Positions 1-13,112 are shown, numbered from the stretch's first letter. The stretch: DNA of 64,000 nucleotides from Apostichopus japonicus (GCF_037975245.1 NC_092562.1:21655054-21719053), one strand, 5' to 3'. The notes: generated from the sequence alone by a model not told the origin. Numbers and translations are program-made.

Positions 1-367
1 TGGTACGGCATCCCTAATTTTAACCATTACCGCATGAATGATAAATTCCTATGGAGGAAGTGAGCATCGATTCAGAAGTGGTTCTGAGGGGTCATAGCAC
101 TAAAAGTTTACAAACGCGATATTTTCTGAGTAGAATGCGTACAGCAGGTTGTTGTTGTGCTACACTGTAGACTTAAATGAAACTGAAAATCAAATTCTAT
201 TAAAACAGTAAACCACTTGAAATTCAAAAACTTATCAAATTTGGCTTCATTTATGAGCTAAGTACAGTACTCGTCTCCCTGCAAGTCTAGGTGCTCTGGG
301 ATGGTAGAATGAGGGGGGGGGGGGGGAGACTGGAAGTAGTCAGTCATAGAGGGGCGTACATTGCTAG

Positions 368-424
368 AGAAGGTTACCAAGTCACTCTAGGCATGGTAGA
401 GTGCTATGGTTGTGGGGAGAGAGG
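368..424 (+). repeat. Dispersed repeat, inverted partner of 2549-2625
   Basis: The plus strand here (GGTTACCAAGTCACTCTAGG, then CATGGTAGAGTGCTATGG, then GTTGTGGGGAG) resembles the minus strand of 2549-2625 at many positions. Two diverged copies of one repeat therefore sit about 2.1 kb apart in opposite orientation. The family is not recognised. Confidence 0.5.
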
Positions 425-1066
425 GCAGCGAGAAGTAAAGAAAATCATGCAAATTTCCATGTTCCATTTTCTAGAGAAATGTCATGTGTCAACTCAACTG
501 TAAGTTGGAATTAGAATGTACTATTGAATACAAGTTCCCTGCACCTATCAATATGCAGTTGGTTGAAACCAAACTAATTCATGGTGTTTTTTGCAATTAC
601 ATGCCGCTATTTTCTGTAAAAATGTACACGACTTGAGCTAAATACGTACAGGTCCTGTTTTTAAACCTATAGTGCAATGCAAACAATGTGAGAGTAGAAG
701 CTGAAGGTAATTAATGTGCAATTAAATATATGGAAAGACAAATGGTACTAATTAATAGTTTACTTTTTTCCTATTCTGTTCAGTTGATATGTTTTCTCTT
801 AATTTCGATAAATTTCCCTGTATTTGTGGTTTTTGTTATTAAAATTTATTCACTTTAATTGGACTAAAATGAAACAGATTATACTAATTCAGTGTTGAAT
901 TTAGGTGAAGATGATGTATTTAAAAACCATCGGGAAAATGTGGAGAGTCTGATTTTTGGGCTAAAAGGAGGTGACAGTAATTCTTAAAATATTACCAATA
1001 TTCATGGTTCTGTATACTGTCGATAGTTGATTACAAAGGGTAAGAGAGGAGTGGCCCAACCTTCCC

Positions 1067-1116
1067 AAAACTTACTGGTTCTGGTAAATTTACGATGACG
1101 ACACTTACCTGTTTCC
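1067..1116. repeat. Dispersed ~50-bp repeat, copy 1
   Basis: The block AAAACTTACTGGTT ... TTTACGA ... CACTTACCTGTTTCC recurs with changes at 2509-2556. On the minus strand it contains CAG followed by GTAAGT, which imitates a splice donor. Because the same donor-like string recurs in a repeat, I do not take it as evidence of an exon. Confidence 0.5.
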
Positions 1117-2508
1117 GATATAAATGCATTCTGATCTACCTCAGCGTCTAAACTGGTATTCATTCTTGCACTGTGCCCCATATGCAACCTCCCTATTAAC
1201 GGTCACTGTATATAACTACATATACACACAATGTAGTTTCACAGGTTTGGTCATAATGCACAATGCTTCAAATGTGTTTGTCTTTCAGAAGTTTGCATGA
1301 TTTTGAGCCTGAAGTGTTAAATGACAAATCGCTGATCTGGCAATTTCTATAGATTTCTATGTTGACATACTGTATATAGTACCTACAATATGAAGTAGCA
1401 AGGAAAGGTGATTGTTATGTGATTGGTTAGTACTTTGAGATACAGGATTCACTGACTGGCTGGTTAAATGGCCAACTAACAAAAATAGGTTTTTCATTAC
1501 TCAGGTCAGGTGTAATTCCTCTAAAAAAAATATGGGCATAAATTAGAGAGATAATATCATCAATGGGTTTAATTCAAGATCGATGAAGAAAGATTAACGT
1601 ACAAATTATCACATTTTGTTGTGCTCATGTATATTGTTGCGTTAATACACAGCTCTATACTGTAGGTTCTTTACACCAAATTTAGTTTGACAATATGACA
1701 CTATAAAATTAAAACATTGCAGTATTTATGAAACAAAATGTAATTTAAGTAAGCTATAATAACTATCCCTGAAGTCAATTTCATTTTCAATGTCATATGA
1801 ATATTATATCTCCAACTCAGTACTTCCTGCTATTGCTTCTCATATGACCGAGAGGGAACCTTATAATCCTAAGCCACTTGCACCGAAGTTCATCTCTGTG
1901 TTGTAATAATGTGTACACATTATCCAGTACCCTAGGATCATGCAGAGTTATTGAGACAGGTTACAACAATGGATCTATCTTCCTGCCATTCTTCTTTCTC
2001 TACCTCTTTATCTCCTTTCTTATCCACCCAACCATGGCCATCCCTTTATCCAAGTTAATCTTTAACAGTACTATACTTCTCTCCTCAAATAAATCCCTGT
2101 CTTTTGTTCATGTAGGGAGGTGTATTATATGGATAGTAGGATTTACAAGCACAGCCTTAGTTGTCAGGCAAAAGACTCACTATAATTACACTGGCTAATT
2201 CCTTGACTGTATTTAAGTACTTACAACTTAAGAGAGAATTGTTGGGTCACTGTTTAACCAGACAAAAAAGAAAAATCCTTGGTTAAACAAATTGGTGCAA
2301 GAGGCTGGAGGATCAAGTTGAGAACACAATTATGTAAACTTCACTTGAATGAACTAATTCCATGCGGTCGTTGCGGGTCAATACATAGACAATACATAGG
2401 AAATACATAGGAAACAACCACTTATCAACTTAGGCACCTCATTTACCAACAGTCTGCAGCAGTAGTCCTGAATACCGTCCTAAAATAACATAACGTGACA
2501 GGTATTAT

Positions 2509-2556
2509 AAAACTTACTGGTTTATATATTTACGAGTGACCCACTTACCTGTCTCC
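2509..2556. repeat. Dispersed ~50-bp repeat, copy 2
   Basis: Second copy of the block at 1067-1116 in the same orientation, with AAAACTTACTGGTT, TTTACGAG and CACTTACCTGTCTCC in the same order. It runs directly into the inverted repeat at 2549-2625, so both may be parts of one larger element. Confidence 0.5.
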
Positions 2557-2625
2557 CCACAACCTATGCACCACATTCTACCATGTCTAGAATGCCCTGG
2601 TAAACTTTTAACACTGTACACCCTC
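2549..2625 (-). repeat. Dispersed repeat, inverted partner of 368-424
   Basis: Reading the minus strand gives CATGGTAGAATGTGGTGC then GGTTGTGGGGAGACAGG, matching the plus-strand repeat at 368-424. It is a diverged mobile-element fragment of unknown class. Confidence 0.45.
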
Positions 2626-3736
2626 ACTGGCCCTAATGGCCTTCCTTCATTTTTCTACCCACAAAGTGTCTCACTGTGTTTTTCGGAGTTAGGAAAATTT
2701 TCGCAAAATTCGCCCGGAATACCTTGGATTTATACAGGTAAGTGGGGAACGAAGTAAATTATAGACACCCAATATATACTTAGGTCCCATCTGGAACCTT
2801 ACCTGAAAGTAACATGTTTTGTCTACTTTCATCTAGAAAGTAATCAAATTTGACCCAATCAAATGACACAACATATGCTAGCAGTTGCTAATAATTTGCA
2901 ACTTCAAGCCTGTCGTTTTTTGCTACCAACCGACCTGCATAACATTTATATTCACCTGAGCTGATAACATGGTAAAGAAATAACATGTTAGTACTCATGT
3001 CTTAGTTTAAATTGTTGCATTTCATTTGAAAAAGGGAAACCAATGTATTGATTGCTTGTGAACTGCAGTTGACTTCAACAAGATCTTGTTGTACCAGACA
3101 AACTAGGTAATGAAGGAAACAAAATATACCTGTTTCTGTATCGGGTTAAAGTCACTGCTTGGTTGTCATCACACAGACATATTTAATATAATATCTTAGT
3201 TAGCCTGAGAGCTAAATCTATAAATAGATGTAGAAGCTTAATAGTCTTAAGACAACACAGATGCAAACTAAGTAAACAAAACATGTAGTCGCTAACTTTG
3301 AATTGTAGATTCTGAAGGAAGAGTAATTGGGCGATGCCCATGAAGTGGAGTGGGGCGGGGGAGGGGTGGGGGCAATGTTAAAACCTTCCAACCATTTAGG
3401 ATAGGTAGATAGGAAAGTACGGATGTTTACAGGGAGACAGGTAAAGAGAGGAGCGAAATCAATCATTACAACCCAAAACTGAGAGATAAAAAAAAAACAG
3501 GTTCTTAAAAAAAATATAAAAAAATTAAAACAGGACTGTACAGAATTTACTACAGTTTAGCCTACAGCATAAGCACCTACTGAGGAAACCACTTTAAACA
3601 TATATGTGTTTTAGCTAGGCTATACATCAGGCAGGCGAGTTAAGTTTGTAATAAAGAAGGGATAAAAAAAAAAAAATCTTTCCTCAAGGAGTACATGTTA
3701 TCTCACAGTGCAAGCGGAAACTTGCAACTGGGAAAT

Positions 3737-3805
3737 TCACAGTCGACTTGCTGATATTGCAGTCCAGGCAGAGAGAGCGTCGTTGTCAGCAATTTCATCA
3801 TCCAC
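3737..3805 (-). CDS. Candidate terminal exon, weak
   Basis: On the minus strand an acceptor-like CAG is followed by 22 codons and a TGA. The predicted end is acidic at first (VDDEIADNDALSAW) and finishes at SASRL. It begins in phase 0, the phase in which the SAM-domain exon at 11643-11954 ends, so it could be that gene's last exon. The tract before the acceptor is poor in pyrimidines and I found no linking exon. It could equally be chance. Confidence 0.2.
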   Translation of the reverse strand: MDDEIADNDALSAWTAISASRL

Positions 3806-6120
3806 CTGTTCAATATTTTCATAAAGCCAATAGACCATACAGTAGGAGATAACAAGATTCTCAACATGCAGCAGAGGATAAATAATTGGCAAAACCTGCT
3901 GTCATGATTCATCAAATATATATAACATGTACCTAGGGACGTTGTTATCATCGTCCACTGTGCATGTGTACAGGCATTCACATATTTATTATAAGTATGT
4001 ATTAATCAGTTGCTGTCTCACACACATTACATATGTGTGTACACACACTAAACTGCAAATTAAGTACACTCTGGATTCTGGAAATATTCACATGCTACAG
4101 TACGAATAATGAGAGAGCATTTTAGGGTCGAGAATTATTCAATATAATAAAAATGTAGCATAATTTTGATTTATAATAATTAGAGAGTTTGGTTTCTCAG
4201 GAGAATGGTCCTTAAATCCAGTTTTTTCCCCAGCATCCTCCCAACTCTCTCCCTCTATTATCTCTTCCTCCATCTGCAGCGGGCAATTTAATTTGCTTGA
4301 CAGAATTCCAAACGAGTCACAACATGCATCTCCAGTGCAATATGACTACATGAACAAGAATACAGGATTTAGAGAGTTAAGGAGACTTGGCGTTGGAGAA
4401 TTGGATGACTCTCCCTAATCTCCCTGGCCCATTTAGGGCAACTATCACTGTAGTACAGTAGATCATGTGCTCTATAACCCGTACTGCTGTTTCTTGTGAA
4501 TCTAAGTTACGTATACAAATGTGTATGATTCTTACTTTTACATAGAGTAATCAGCTCTTTACAATAATGGAATAGGACGTAAAGGATGTATTTAAAGTAG
4601 AATTTTAGTCTTGAAATATCATAGTCCAAAAGAATAAAAAATAAAGAAAGAGACAATTTTGAGTGCCTGTAATGTTTCTACCACTTTTCTGGTTTTCAAG
4701 ATTTCCCCCTTTAAATTCTGTTAATTCTCTGCAATGCTCCTTTAATGGAGGCTATACAATGAAATTAAATGAATATAACAGTGCGGAACTAAATGTTAAC
4801 ATATATGTTAATCCAATGTTTTATCAATTATTTTTAATCAACTCAACCAAAATATGTTCTTTTAACGACACATTATAACACTAGAGCACCTTGGGACCGA
4901 CATAAAATATATTTTGGTCCTTGCCAATTTATTCCTAAAAATACAGAAATGTGATTCTCACATTAAACTCTTCTGACTTCCCATTGAATTTTGTATTGCA
5001 TCTGTGGGACTGACCTAATTAGATACTTATTTATATTCAAAGTCCAGTCACATTCACGATTGTACATCTTTCCATAATACCAATATGCAAGTTTAATATG
5101 ACCATGACTAGCTTTAACATCAAACTACTGTATAAGCTTTCTGACCTCATCTTTCCATACCAAACAAGGCAATTACAGGATAATATTTTCTCTAAAATTT
5201 GGTAAAAGTTAAGGGTCATCTGTCCAATGCATTATGAACTTGATAAGCCACAGATATTACTATACTGAAGTGCAGTACCTACTGTACAGTACAGTAGCTG
5301 TAGACTTCTACCAGTGCTGCCAGTGGCTGAGTATCCATCTACTGTACACTACCTAATGGCAAGGATGAACGACTGGTGATTTAATGAATTCCACCGGATT
5401 TGAAATTTAGATACAACCGAACTTAACTACGTTTTACTTGATTGTGTTCCACAATGCAGGCGTGCAGTTAATTTAAATGTTAAAGCTGCATGTTGCGTTC
5501 GGTTATTACTTTGTGTCTGAATTCAAACCACGTAATATTCACACATATATCCCAAAGTGTAATCCATCTGACTGTAGATCTATCCGTAAACTTGCTTGAA
5601 AATATTGAATTCCTCCTATAAAACTACTGCTGTTATGAACTGCTTACAAACTTAAAGTCTTTATGCAAATAATTTTGTATTCCACAGATTGAAGGTAATG
5701 TCTTACTTTTGGCATAATTTGCAAACCTTTGCACCAATTCCTGATGAGATTGGAGTGGTCTGAACACAGATTGCATTCTCATGTTCCTTTTCTTTCAAAT
5801 ATTGGTACTGTAGAGTGCTGTGCCATATAGGAATGTACAGTAGCAGATACAATACACAGCTTTAACAGTTAAGCTAGGATCAAAGTAAAGGTATATAATA
5901 GTTCCCTTCAGTAATACGACCACATCACTCACCAACGGTAAAACTGCCTAGAATTTTGACATCAAACGTGACAACTTGTTTATTGTGCATTAAAGTCAGT
6001 ACTACTTAGCAAGATAGGGATTGGAAGGAGGGGGAAGGGCTTCCTCATGCAGAATAATGATCCCCACCATTTTTCCAGTTTCACCATGCAATAAATATCT
6101 AGTACACACGCTAAACTGAA

Positions 6121-6415
6121 TATACAGTACACACAATATACAGTACACACACTATACAGTACAAACACAATACAGTACACGCACTATATAGTACATACAC
6201 TATACTGTACACACACTATACAGTACACACTATACTGTACACACACTATACAGTACACACACTATACTGTACACACACTATACAGTACACACACTATACT
6301 GTACACACACTATACAGTACACACACTATACTGAATATACAGTACACACACTATACTGAATATAGTGCACACTCTATACAGTACAAAAAAACTATACAGT
6401 ACACACACTATATAG
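6121..6415. repeat. 16-bp tandem array, ACACACTATACWGTAC
   Basis: Roughly 18 units of a 16-bp monomer, interrupted in places by short TGAATATAC segments. Successive monomers often alternate between CTATACAGTAC and CTATACTGTAC, giving a 32-bp higher-order unit. The two forms are nearly reverse complementary, so the array can fold into short hairpins. No gene overlaps it. Confidence 0.85.
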
Positions 6416-7315
6416 AGACTTATTGTATTGAGAGAGGGCTCTGAGCAATCAGTCATCAACTTAATCCAGCTTTTACCTAGCTAGCAAACAGTCTGAAAAA
6501 TTTCTAAAACTTGCAAACTGTGTGTAATTTCTCTTAAATTTCTCTGTTCACTTAAAGAAACAGACCTGACTTATTGTAAAGTACTTTAGCAGTCAATACC
6601 TCTGGCTATACATCCGTTTCTTACCAACAGCCATCAAGAAAAAAATGCTCTTAACACAATTTAACCAGAGCTGCTGAATGGGCTTTGACTAGTTTGCCAG
6701 AAATATCAATAGAGACGCCCATTCAGAAGATTACACCAAGCATACACAATCACTTTCTGAATAGTATTCTGGTATATTCAGTCATCCAACTACTAACAAA
6801 CCTCCAGAAAGACCATTTCAAGTTAGAAAGCTTGCAATCTTTACAATATCACACAGCTCACACCCCTTGCTGTGTTATTTGACATTACAAATAGGACAGA
6901 CAAGGTTATTACCAAACAGACCCATGGTTACGTATAGCTCATATTCTTTCTCAGACAGTGTAATTTCTGGAAGTCAAACTGTGGCCAAAGAAGGTAATTG
7001 AAGGATAAAATACTTTTACATTAGCTAGTCTCTCAGGACAAAGATAATAATCCTTTCATCCATAGATGATTAACCTCCCCCCCCCACCCCCACCTCCCCA
7101 AATCTTTAATTACCATTTTGAAGCTGAATCTAAAAAGAAAAAAAATAGGGTTTGCCTGAGCAGGGAAAGGTTGAAGAAGAGGGAGCTACAGTACTAGTTA
7201 ACTGCCATGCCCATTTCCTTTATCCCTATAACATTTTTTATTTTGAATGTAACCAGTGGTAACCATTTCAGTAGATTACGTGCATTCCTCTCTTGTCCCC
7301 AGACAACAACCTTCC

Positions 7316-7375
7316 GCTATCCTCCCCCACCCCACACCCCCACCCCCATCCCCCACACACACACACCTACAAAAA
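7316..7375. repeat. C-rich and CA-rich low-complexity tract
   Basis: A run of CCCCCAC-type sequence passes into (CA)n. It is simple sequence with no coding potential. Confidence 0.8.
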
Positions 7376-8203
7376 TTAAGAAAATATTGCAGTACTGTAT
7401 GTAGGGCTCTATGAGTACTAGAGAATCACATGAACCAATAAAACAAATTGATTTTAAACTATGTGCCTTTAACTAACAATCTGTAGTAGTGACATATCAA
7501 TTTAAATAAAAAAAATATAAATATAAATTTTTCTGTCGGACTAGTAAAAAAGTTAAGAAGTTGCCATTGAATTAAACAATTCATCATTTATTTATGTTTA
7601 GAGGCTGCTCATTTTACTCCAAGAACAAAAGTTCCCTCCCACCTTGATATCAATGGTACAGTAGTTGTATTTTTCATCAGTACTGAGCTGAGCTACCGAA
7701 CAAACAGAACCCCAGGGTTATCTCATGAAATCCGGTTACCCAAGGCCAGTATTAAAGATTGAGGACTAATGGCCTATATGTCAAACAAATATTGTGACTT
7801 ACTGTAATTGAGACTTAAATAAATCATTCAAGTTTAAAGACAAAACCCTTGACAGTAATGAGAAAGCACATGTTCTCATAAATCCTAGGGAGAACTGGAG
7901 AAAGGGTGAGGCCGACTAAGGTTATTTAACAGTTCAACCAGAGCTGCTAAAGCCAAGTAAGTACAGTACTACAGTATCAAGACTGCCTTTAAAATGCCCA
8001 CTCAAAACCAGGGATTTGTTATAAAACTCCCCTGCTGAAACGATGCAGTCAGTCTCAGTGCTTCAGGGGCTCTCAGGCATTCGAGAGACTGTCAGCTGGT
8101 ACTGTATATAGTGCATCTTGACAAGAAAGGTAATGGGTACCTCTTCACAAAATTGGCACCTGAACAGCAAGCCTGATATCTGAACTCTCTTGACTGTCTA
8201 TCG

Positions 8204-8229
8204 GTCTGTCTGTTTGTTTGTTTGTTTGT
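8204..8229. repeat. (TTTG)n microsatellite
   Basis: TCTG units pass into about five TTTG units. Simple repeat in non-coding sequence. Confidence 0.85.
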
Positions 8230-11200
8230 AGCAAGTTTCCTGCAGTCGTGGCAAACTGTGCTGTAGGCAGTACTTTAAGATTGCATCCAGCCGAGCTGCG
8301 TTATATTGACTATGATTATCAGTATCCACGCGCTACATGATAAAGCGAAGCAAACAATGAATTTCCGTTGCTATTCATTATCAATGTATGAGTATTGATT
8401 TTCCAGCCACGAGACAACATTTCATGAAGCATATTTCCAGCTCATCATTATCTACATACATACAATATACATACAATAGGTACAGTATATTATATAGAGT
8501 ATTGCATCACTCAAGTATAATTCTGAAATATGTTAACGTTGCTTCTTCTTTCTTGTCTTTAATTTTTTATTTTCTGTTTTTTGGTCTTAAAGGGTTCTTT
8601 TTGAGATAGTTCCTCTTAAAATTAGTCATACAATATTACATGTGTCCTGAGTCATTTCTAATGTATTGACAAGTTGTTTTATTTTTTTGATATTTTTATT
8701 AACCAATTATAAGAACTGTCACCTGATAAGACATGTCCTTTTCATTAAAAATCTTACAGTACAGATGAATTAAATTCTGTAAAAGTTGGAGTGATCAATT
8801 TGTTAATTACTTTATGTACAGTAGTTTTCCATTCTGAAACACCTTGGTCTTATCAAATGTAAGCCCTTGATTGAGGAGTTTCAAATTTAGAATGGAATGT
8901 CATTAGCTTTCCCTTTTTTTTTGGGGGGGGGGGGAGGGGGGGTTGAGCAAGTGTTAAGCTCTGTCAAGAAACAGGTAAAGCGAGGAAGTGATGGTTATAT
9001 TGTATACTGTGGCAGATACACTGACAAGAAATGACCCTTCACTGACTGAACGTTACAAGTTAAGCAAGAATCAGTACTGAGATACTGTACAAGTGAGCTA
9101 CCAAACTCACAACTTTTCACTACTAATAACAATAATAAGAAATAAAGAACAAAAGATAAGAAAAAAAAACCACAGGATTTAGTAATTCAAAACTTTAATG
9201 ATCACATTCATGGAATCATACACATTCTGTGAATTGTTGACATTCGCAACTTAAGTTTGTTTCATACATGTATGCTGCTGCCATTTTGATCCATCTACAG
9301 TGAATGGATGCAGCATGAAAGTGTATTATAATTTACTGTACTAACAGTCACCACTAATCGCCTTCAATTAAATGTCCAGTCTGGACAGGTTGTTCTCTGC
9401 CTCTCACAGGGATGACAACATCCTTAGAAAACAAAGCAACCAATCTGATCATAACTTTATTTTTTTTTTGAACGGAAGACATACTGAGACTGCTGCACAG
9501 TGCTATCATGTGCTACAGTACCTTGTTAATATGATGATAAAATCTCCATTGATTATTTTTGGTCCTGAATTTTTTTTCCACACTCGACGACAATCAATGT
9601 GAAAAATATTGTGCATCTTTTAGAGCCTTATCAGCACACTACTGTACCTGTGTATCTCGCTTGATTGTGTTTTGTGCATGTTCGTGTAATAATTTCTACT
9701 TGCTCAGCTGAACAACTGTAGACTTACAGACAATCAGTGATAGGCAACAAAAATATAGCCTTGAATCTTATGTACGAAAGCATCGATCCATAAAAATAAA
9801 AAAAATCATCTAATTACATCGCTTGTTTTGTACAACTAACTGACATTGAGACTTGCAATATTTTCAGTTGATATATTAACACCCATGAATATTTACAAAT
9901 TCAAGAACGACACGTGTGCTTGGGATGTATTTTGTCACGTTCCCTTCGTTTCAAAATGTTATGTAGATTTCAAAAATTTAACCAATTTATATAAACTGGT
10001 TCTCCCATGAAGATGGCAATCTATTTACAGTATTAAACACTTTTGTTTTTGAACCTGAAATATTTTTCTTACTTTAAATAATCCCATTAAATATGCATCT
10101 CGATAGCTTCACTGTTCAACTTTCAGTGTACAAAATATCAGCAATGTTTATCTTAATATATATTGAAACAGACTACTTGAAGTTCCCTTTAAGTTTTCAT
10201 GGATTTGACTATATTGCCAACGTATATAAACAAAAGTATCAGCAGGGCAAATTATGTTAGAATAGAAGGTAGTGATCAATTTAGAACTTTAACTTACCAC
10301 TTCTTAATCTTCAAAGTAATATGAAAAATTGATTTTAGTTTGAATAATTAATTAATAATTAGTAATTAAATAACCAATTAATAATATTCTTTTTGCGAGA
10401 AAAACAACAATTGTTCTTAGTTTGAATAATTGAAATCCCATTTTGATCATTACAGTATACTCTGTGTTCTTTTCAAGTAATAAAAATGGTTGCAATGTAA
10501 CAAGCAGCCAGAACTTCCCCAGAAGTATCGCTTTTTCAAGAAAAGGTTGAAACATTTGCCGAATTTGATCTACCTGTATTCACTTTGATCTTTACCCCTG
10601 AGCAACTGTTTTATTCGGATGTACAGTTTGCTGGTAGTGAATATTACAAGACAATTTGACATGGGAGTAGATGAATATGAAAGTACTGCGACTGACACAG
10701 ACTGACAGACTAAATTCCAAAGATCATGTTATATAAAATCTGTTTTGGATGTTGTATCTAAGGCAGCATAAATTACAAATATGAGATATATATTGGCCTG
10801 GAAGGCAGTTAATTTTATGACACTAAAACAGCCACATATATGCACCTGGGAGTAGCGAAATTCGCTGTAAGTTACCCAAGTCAGGAGGCTATCCAATTTA
10901 CAGTTTTAACTTTTTTGGATTTGTACCATTTGGGAGACCATTTCTGATGGAGAGATGTATTTTAAAGACCACCTTACAACTGGCCATGACTCGAACACAC
11001 AACCTTTCAGATGCTACAGATTTAGGTTTAAGTACAGTAATGTCACCGCCATTCATCTACTCTCGGCCGTAGCACTGCATATTCAACACCTTGTTTATTG
11101 TATAGTGTGTTTGGTAGCAGGTACCATTATACAGTATGTAGCAAGGAAAAGTGAAAACAATGGCAGAAACTAACATATATATGTGGACAGAGTATCCAGA

Positions 11201-11642
11201 AGTGCAAGTGCAGGCACATAAGTTAGAAAAAGAATGGACTATTATAACTTTGTACAATGCGATAGTAGATGGAAAGATAGCTATATGGCCCTGCAACATT
11301 TACCTGTTTTAAGGCAGAGGTGGGTAGGGAGGGGGGGGGGGGGTTAGAGATGGGGCATTCATTGTTTACATTTTATCAGAGTTAGGTCTTGTGACGCCCA
11401 AACAAAAGGTACCTTGAATGCAATGGAGTTGAAAATGTTTGTTTAGGGTTTTGCATTTTGTTGATGTATGGGCGGATGGCGCAATAATTACTTAATTTAG
11501 TACGACATGGTCTTCTTTTTTTGCCAAGATGGTCCAAGAGAATCACAGTTGCTATGACATTTCCAAAAAAACTATCCATCAAATTTCACTTTTGATTGCA
11601 ATGCAAGTATTTACTGCACATATGAATATGGTTTCCACTTAC

Positions 11643-11954
11643 CTCAGTATCTCCAATATTATCAGACTGCCCTCGTTCTCTCTCGTCTTCCTCTTCTCTA
11701 GCCATGTTAACGGCTATCATTAACCTTTTTCGGTTCTCTGCCTCTTCGATCAGAAAGTCATCTTGTAAGTCATCCTCTGTTAATGCTCGAAACTTTTCCA
11801 AGTTAAAGTTTTTCGGAAAGAAATTGATTAGATCGGGTATTCCTTTATCCGCAAAGAAACTTTCAAAGTCACTTCTCTCGATGGATGGAGATGCAGTGAA
11901 CTTTGTCCTGATCGGTGGCGGAGGGGATATCTCCTTTGCTCTCTTTGAAATCAT
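11643..11954 (-). CDS. First coding exon, SAM-like domain protein (partial)
   Basis: A 104-codon exon that starts at an ATG preceded in frame by a TAA four codons upstream and ends at a strong donor (GAG followed by GTAAGT, phase 0). Residues 1-28 are basic and proline-containing (SPPPPIRTK). Residues about 29-84 have the pattern of a sterile alpha motif: DFESFFADKGIPDLINFF, then LEKFRALTEDDL, then NRKRLMIAV. SAM domains mediate protein-protein and sometimes RNA binding. Residues 85-104 are highly charged (REEEDERER). Composition is more protein-like than any neighbouring open frame. I do not recognise the family and cannot trace the remaining exons, so this is a partial gene. It could be a chance open frame, but the helix pattern and donor argue against that. 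Confidence 0.5.
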
Positions 11955-12183
11955 CTTCAGAAATTAGTCTCTGCTACCATTGTTCAGACATACCTCCACC
12001 TATTATGCAAGAAAGTATATATTGCAAAAATGCATTGAAGTTTTGATGACTTCATTACTCTAGACTTCTACTTGTTCACAAGAAATAGCTCTTATAATAT
12101 AAATGTCCTGAACAAATATTTTGATGTACAATGACACTATGGCATGATAAACACAGGTCAGTCTACTGTACATAGCAATACAC

Positions 12184-13048
12184 ACCTCCACCAAAACACA
12201 ATAGGAGTCTCAATGTGATGCATCCACACACCAAGTATAAGAAGTATCCATGATTGCTCCCTTGAGACATTTAAGGTTTTCACAGTTTGACCTCAAATGA
12301 CCTTTGACCTACAACAACAGTATTTTTGTAATCAATATGGCAAATCCATATACCACGTATGAGAAGTATCCGTGATTTTTTACAATGAGATCATGTTAAA
12401 AATGTTTTCAGAGTTTGACTGCTAGTGACCCAGATGACCCATGAACTCCACCAAAAACAATTTAGTTCTTCTATTCCATATAAAGCATCCACATGCCAAC
12501 TATGAATTGTATCCATCCTTCCTAACTTGAGATATAGTGTTTACAAGGTTTTCAATATTGACCTCTGGTGACCTTTGACCTCCATTACGAACAACAAGGT
12601 TCTTTCACTCAATATAACACATCCACAAGATAAGTATGAGAAGTATCGATGTCTCCTACATTGAGATATCATGTTCACAAAGTTTTCAGTGTTTGAGGTA
12701 CGTCTGATGACCTGAGATGACCTTTTAATGACTCGCACACATGCCAAGTATAGAAAGAATTCATACTTCCTATCCTGAGATATCGTGTTTACAAGGTTTT
12801 CAGCATTTGACCTTTGGTGACCTCAGATGACCATTGAACTCCACCAAAAACAATACGGTTCTTGCTCTCAATATGGGGCATCCACATGCTAGGTAGGAAT
12901 TTAGTTAGAGTTACCCTTCTGGAGATATGTTTTCAAGGTTTTACACTTTGACCTCTGATGACCCTAAATGACCTCCCAAAAAAACAATAGGGTTCTTCCT
13001 CTTAGTATGGGACATCCGCATGCAAAGTATGAGGTTCATCGAAGGTTG
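12184..13048. repeat. Tandem repeat, ~120-135 bp unit, TGACCT-rich
   Basis: About six or seven diverged copies. Each has a core of TTTGACCTC, then GTGACC, then TTTGACCTCCA, followed by an A-rich spacer, CATCCACA, AAGTATGAGAAGTATC and GAGATATC with GTTTTCA. Copies begin near 12288, 12414, 12551, 12692, 12806 and 12946. Two copies contain the perfect direct repeat TGACCTTTGACCT (12298-12310 and 12569-12581). Related single copies lie in NAGLU intron 14 (22555-22690) and, inverted, in the transporter gene (41975-42190), so the family is both tandem and dispersed. Confidence 0.8.
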
Positions 13049-13059
13049 GAACATTTGTG

Positions 13060-13112
13060 GGTGCATTGTATATATGCACACATTATTGTGGGTGCATTGT
13101 ATATATGCACTG
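13060..13112. repeat. Two-copy tandem repeat
   Basis: The string GGGTGCATTGTATATATGCA occurs twice about 31 bp apart. Each copy holds the palindrome TGCATATATACAATGCA in imperfect form. Nothing else is recognised here. Confidence 0.8.

Larger units (their letters stand above)
1..11642. other. Gene-poor stretch with repeats
   Basis: No coding exon here is convincing. The open frames are short, AT-rich and lack domain-like composition. I see dispersed repeats, a 16-bp tandem array, C-rich and CA-rich tracts, and many copies of the 7-mer TACTGTA or TACAGTA. If the SAM-domain exon at 11643-11954 is real, its later exons must lie here on the minus strand. The only candidate I could find is at 3737-3805 and it is weak. 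Confidence 0.6.

Noticed and set aside
1002-1187. Minus-strand exon encoding DAEVDQNAFISETG before a GTAAGT donor
   Set aside because: The donor-like string belongs to a dispersed repeat seen again at 2509-2556, and no convincing acceptor or neighbouring exon was found.
11704-11967. Plus-strand 87-codon frame
   Set aside because: It is antisense to the SAM-like exon, whose reading has domain pattern, start and donor.
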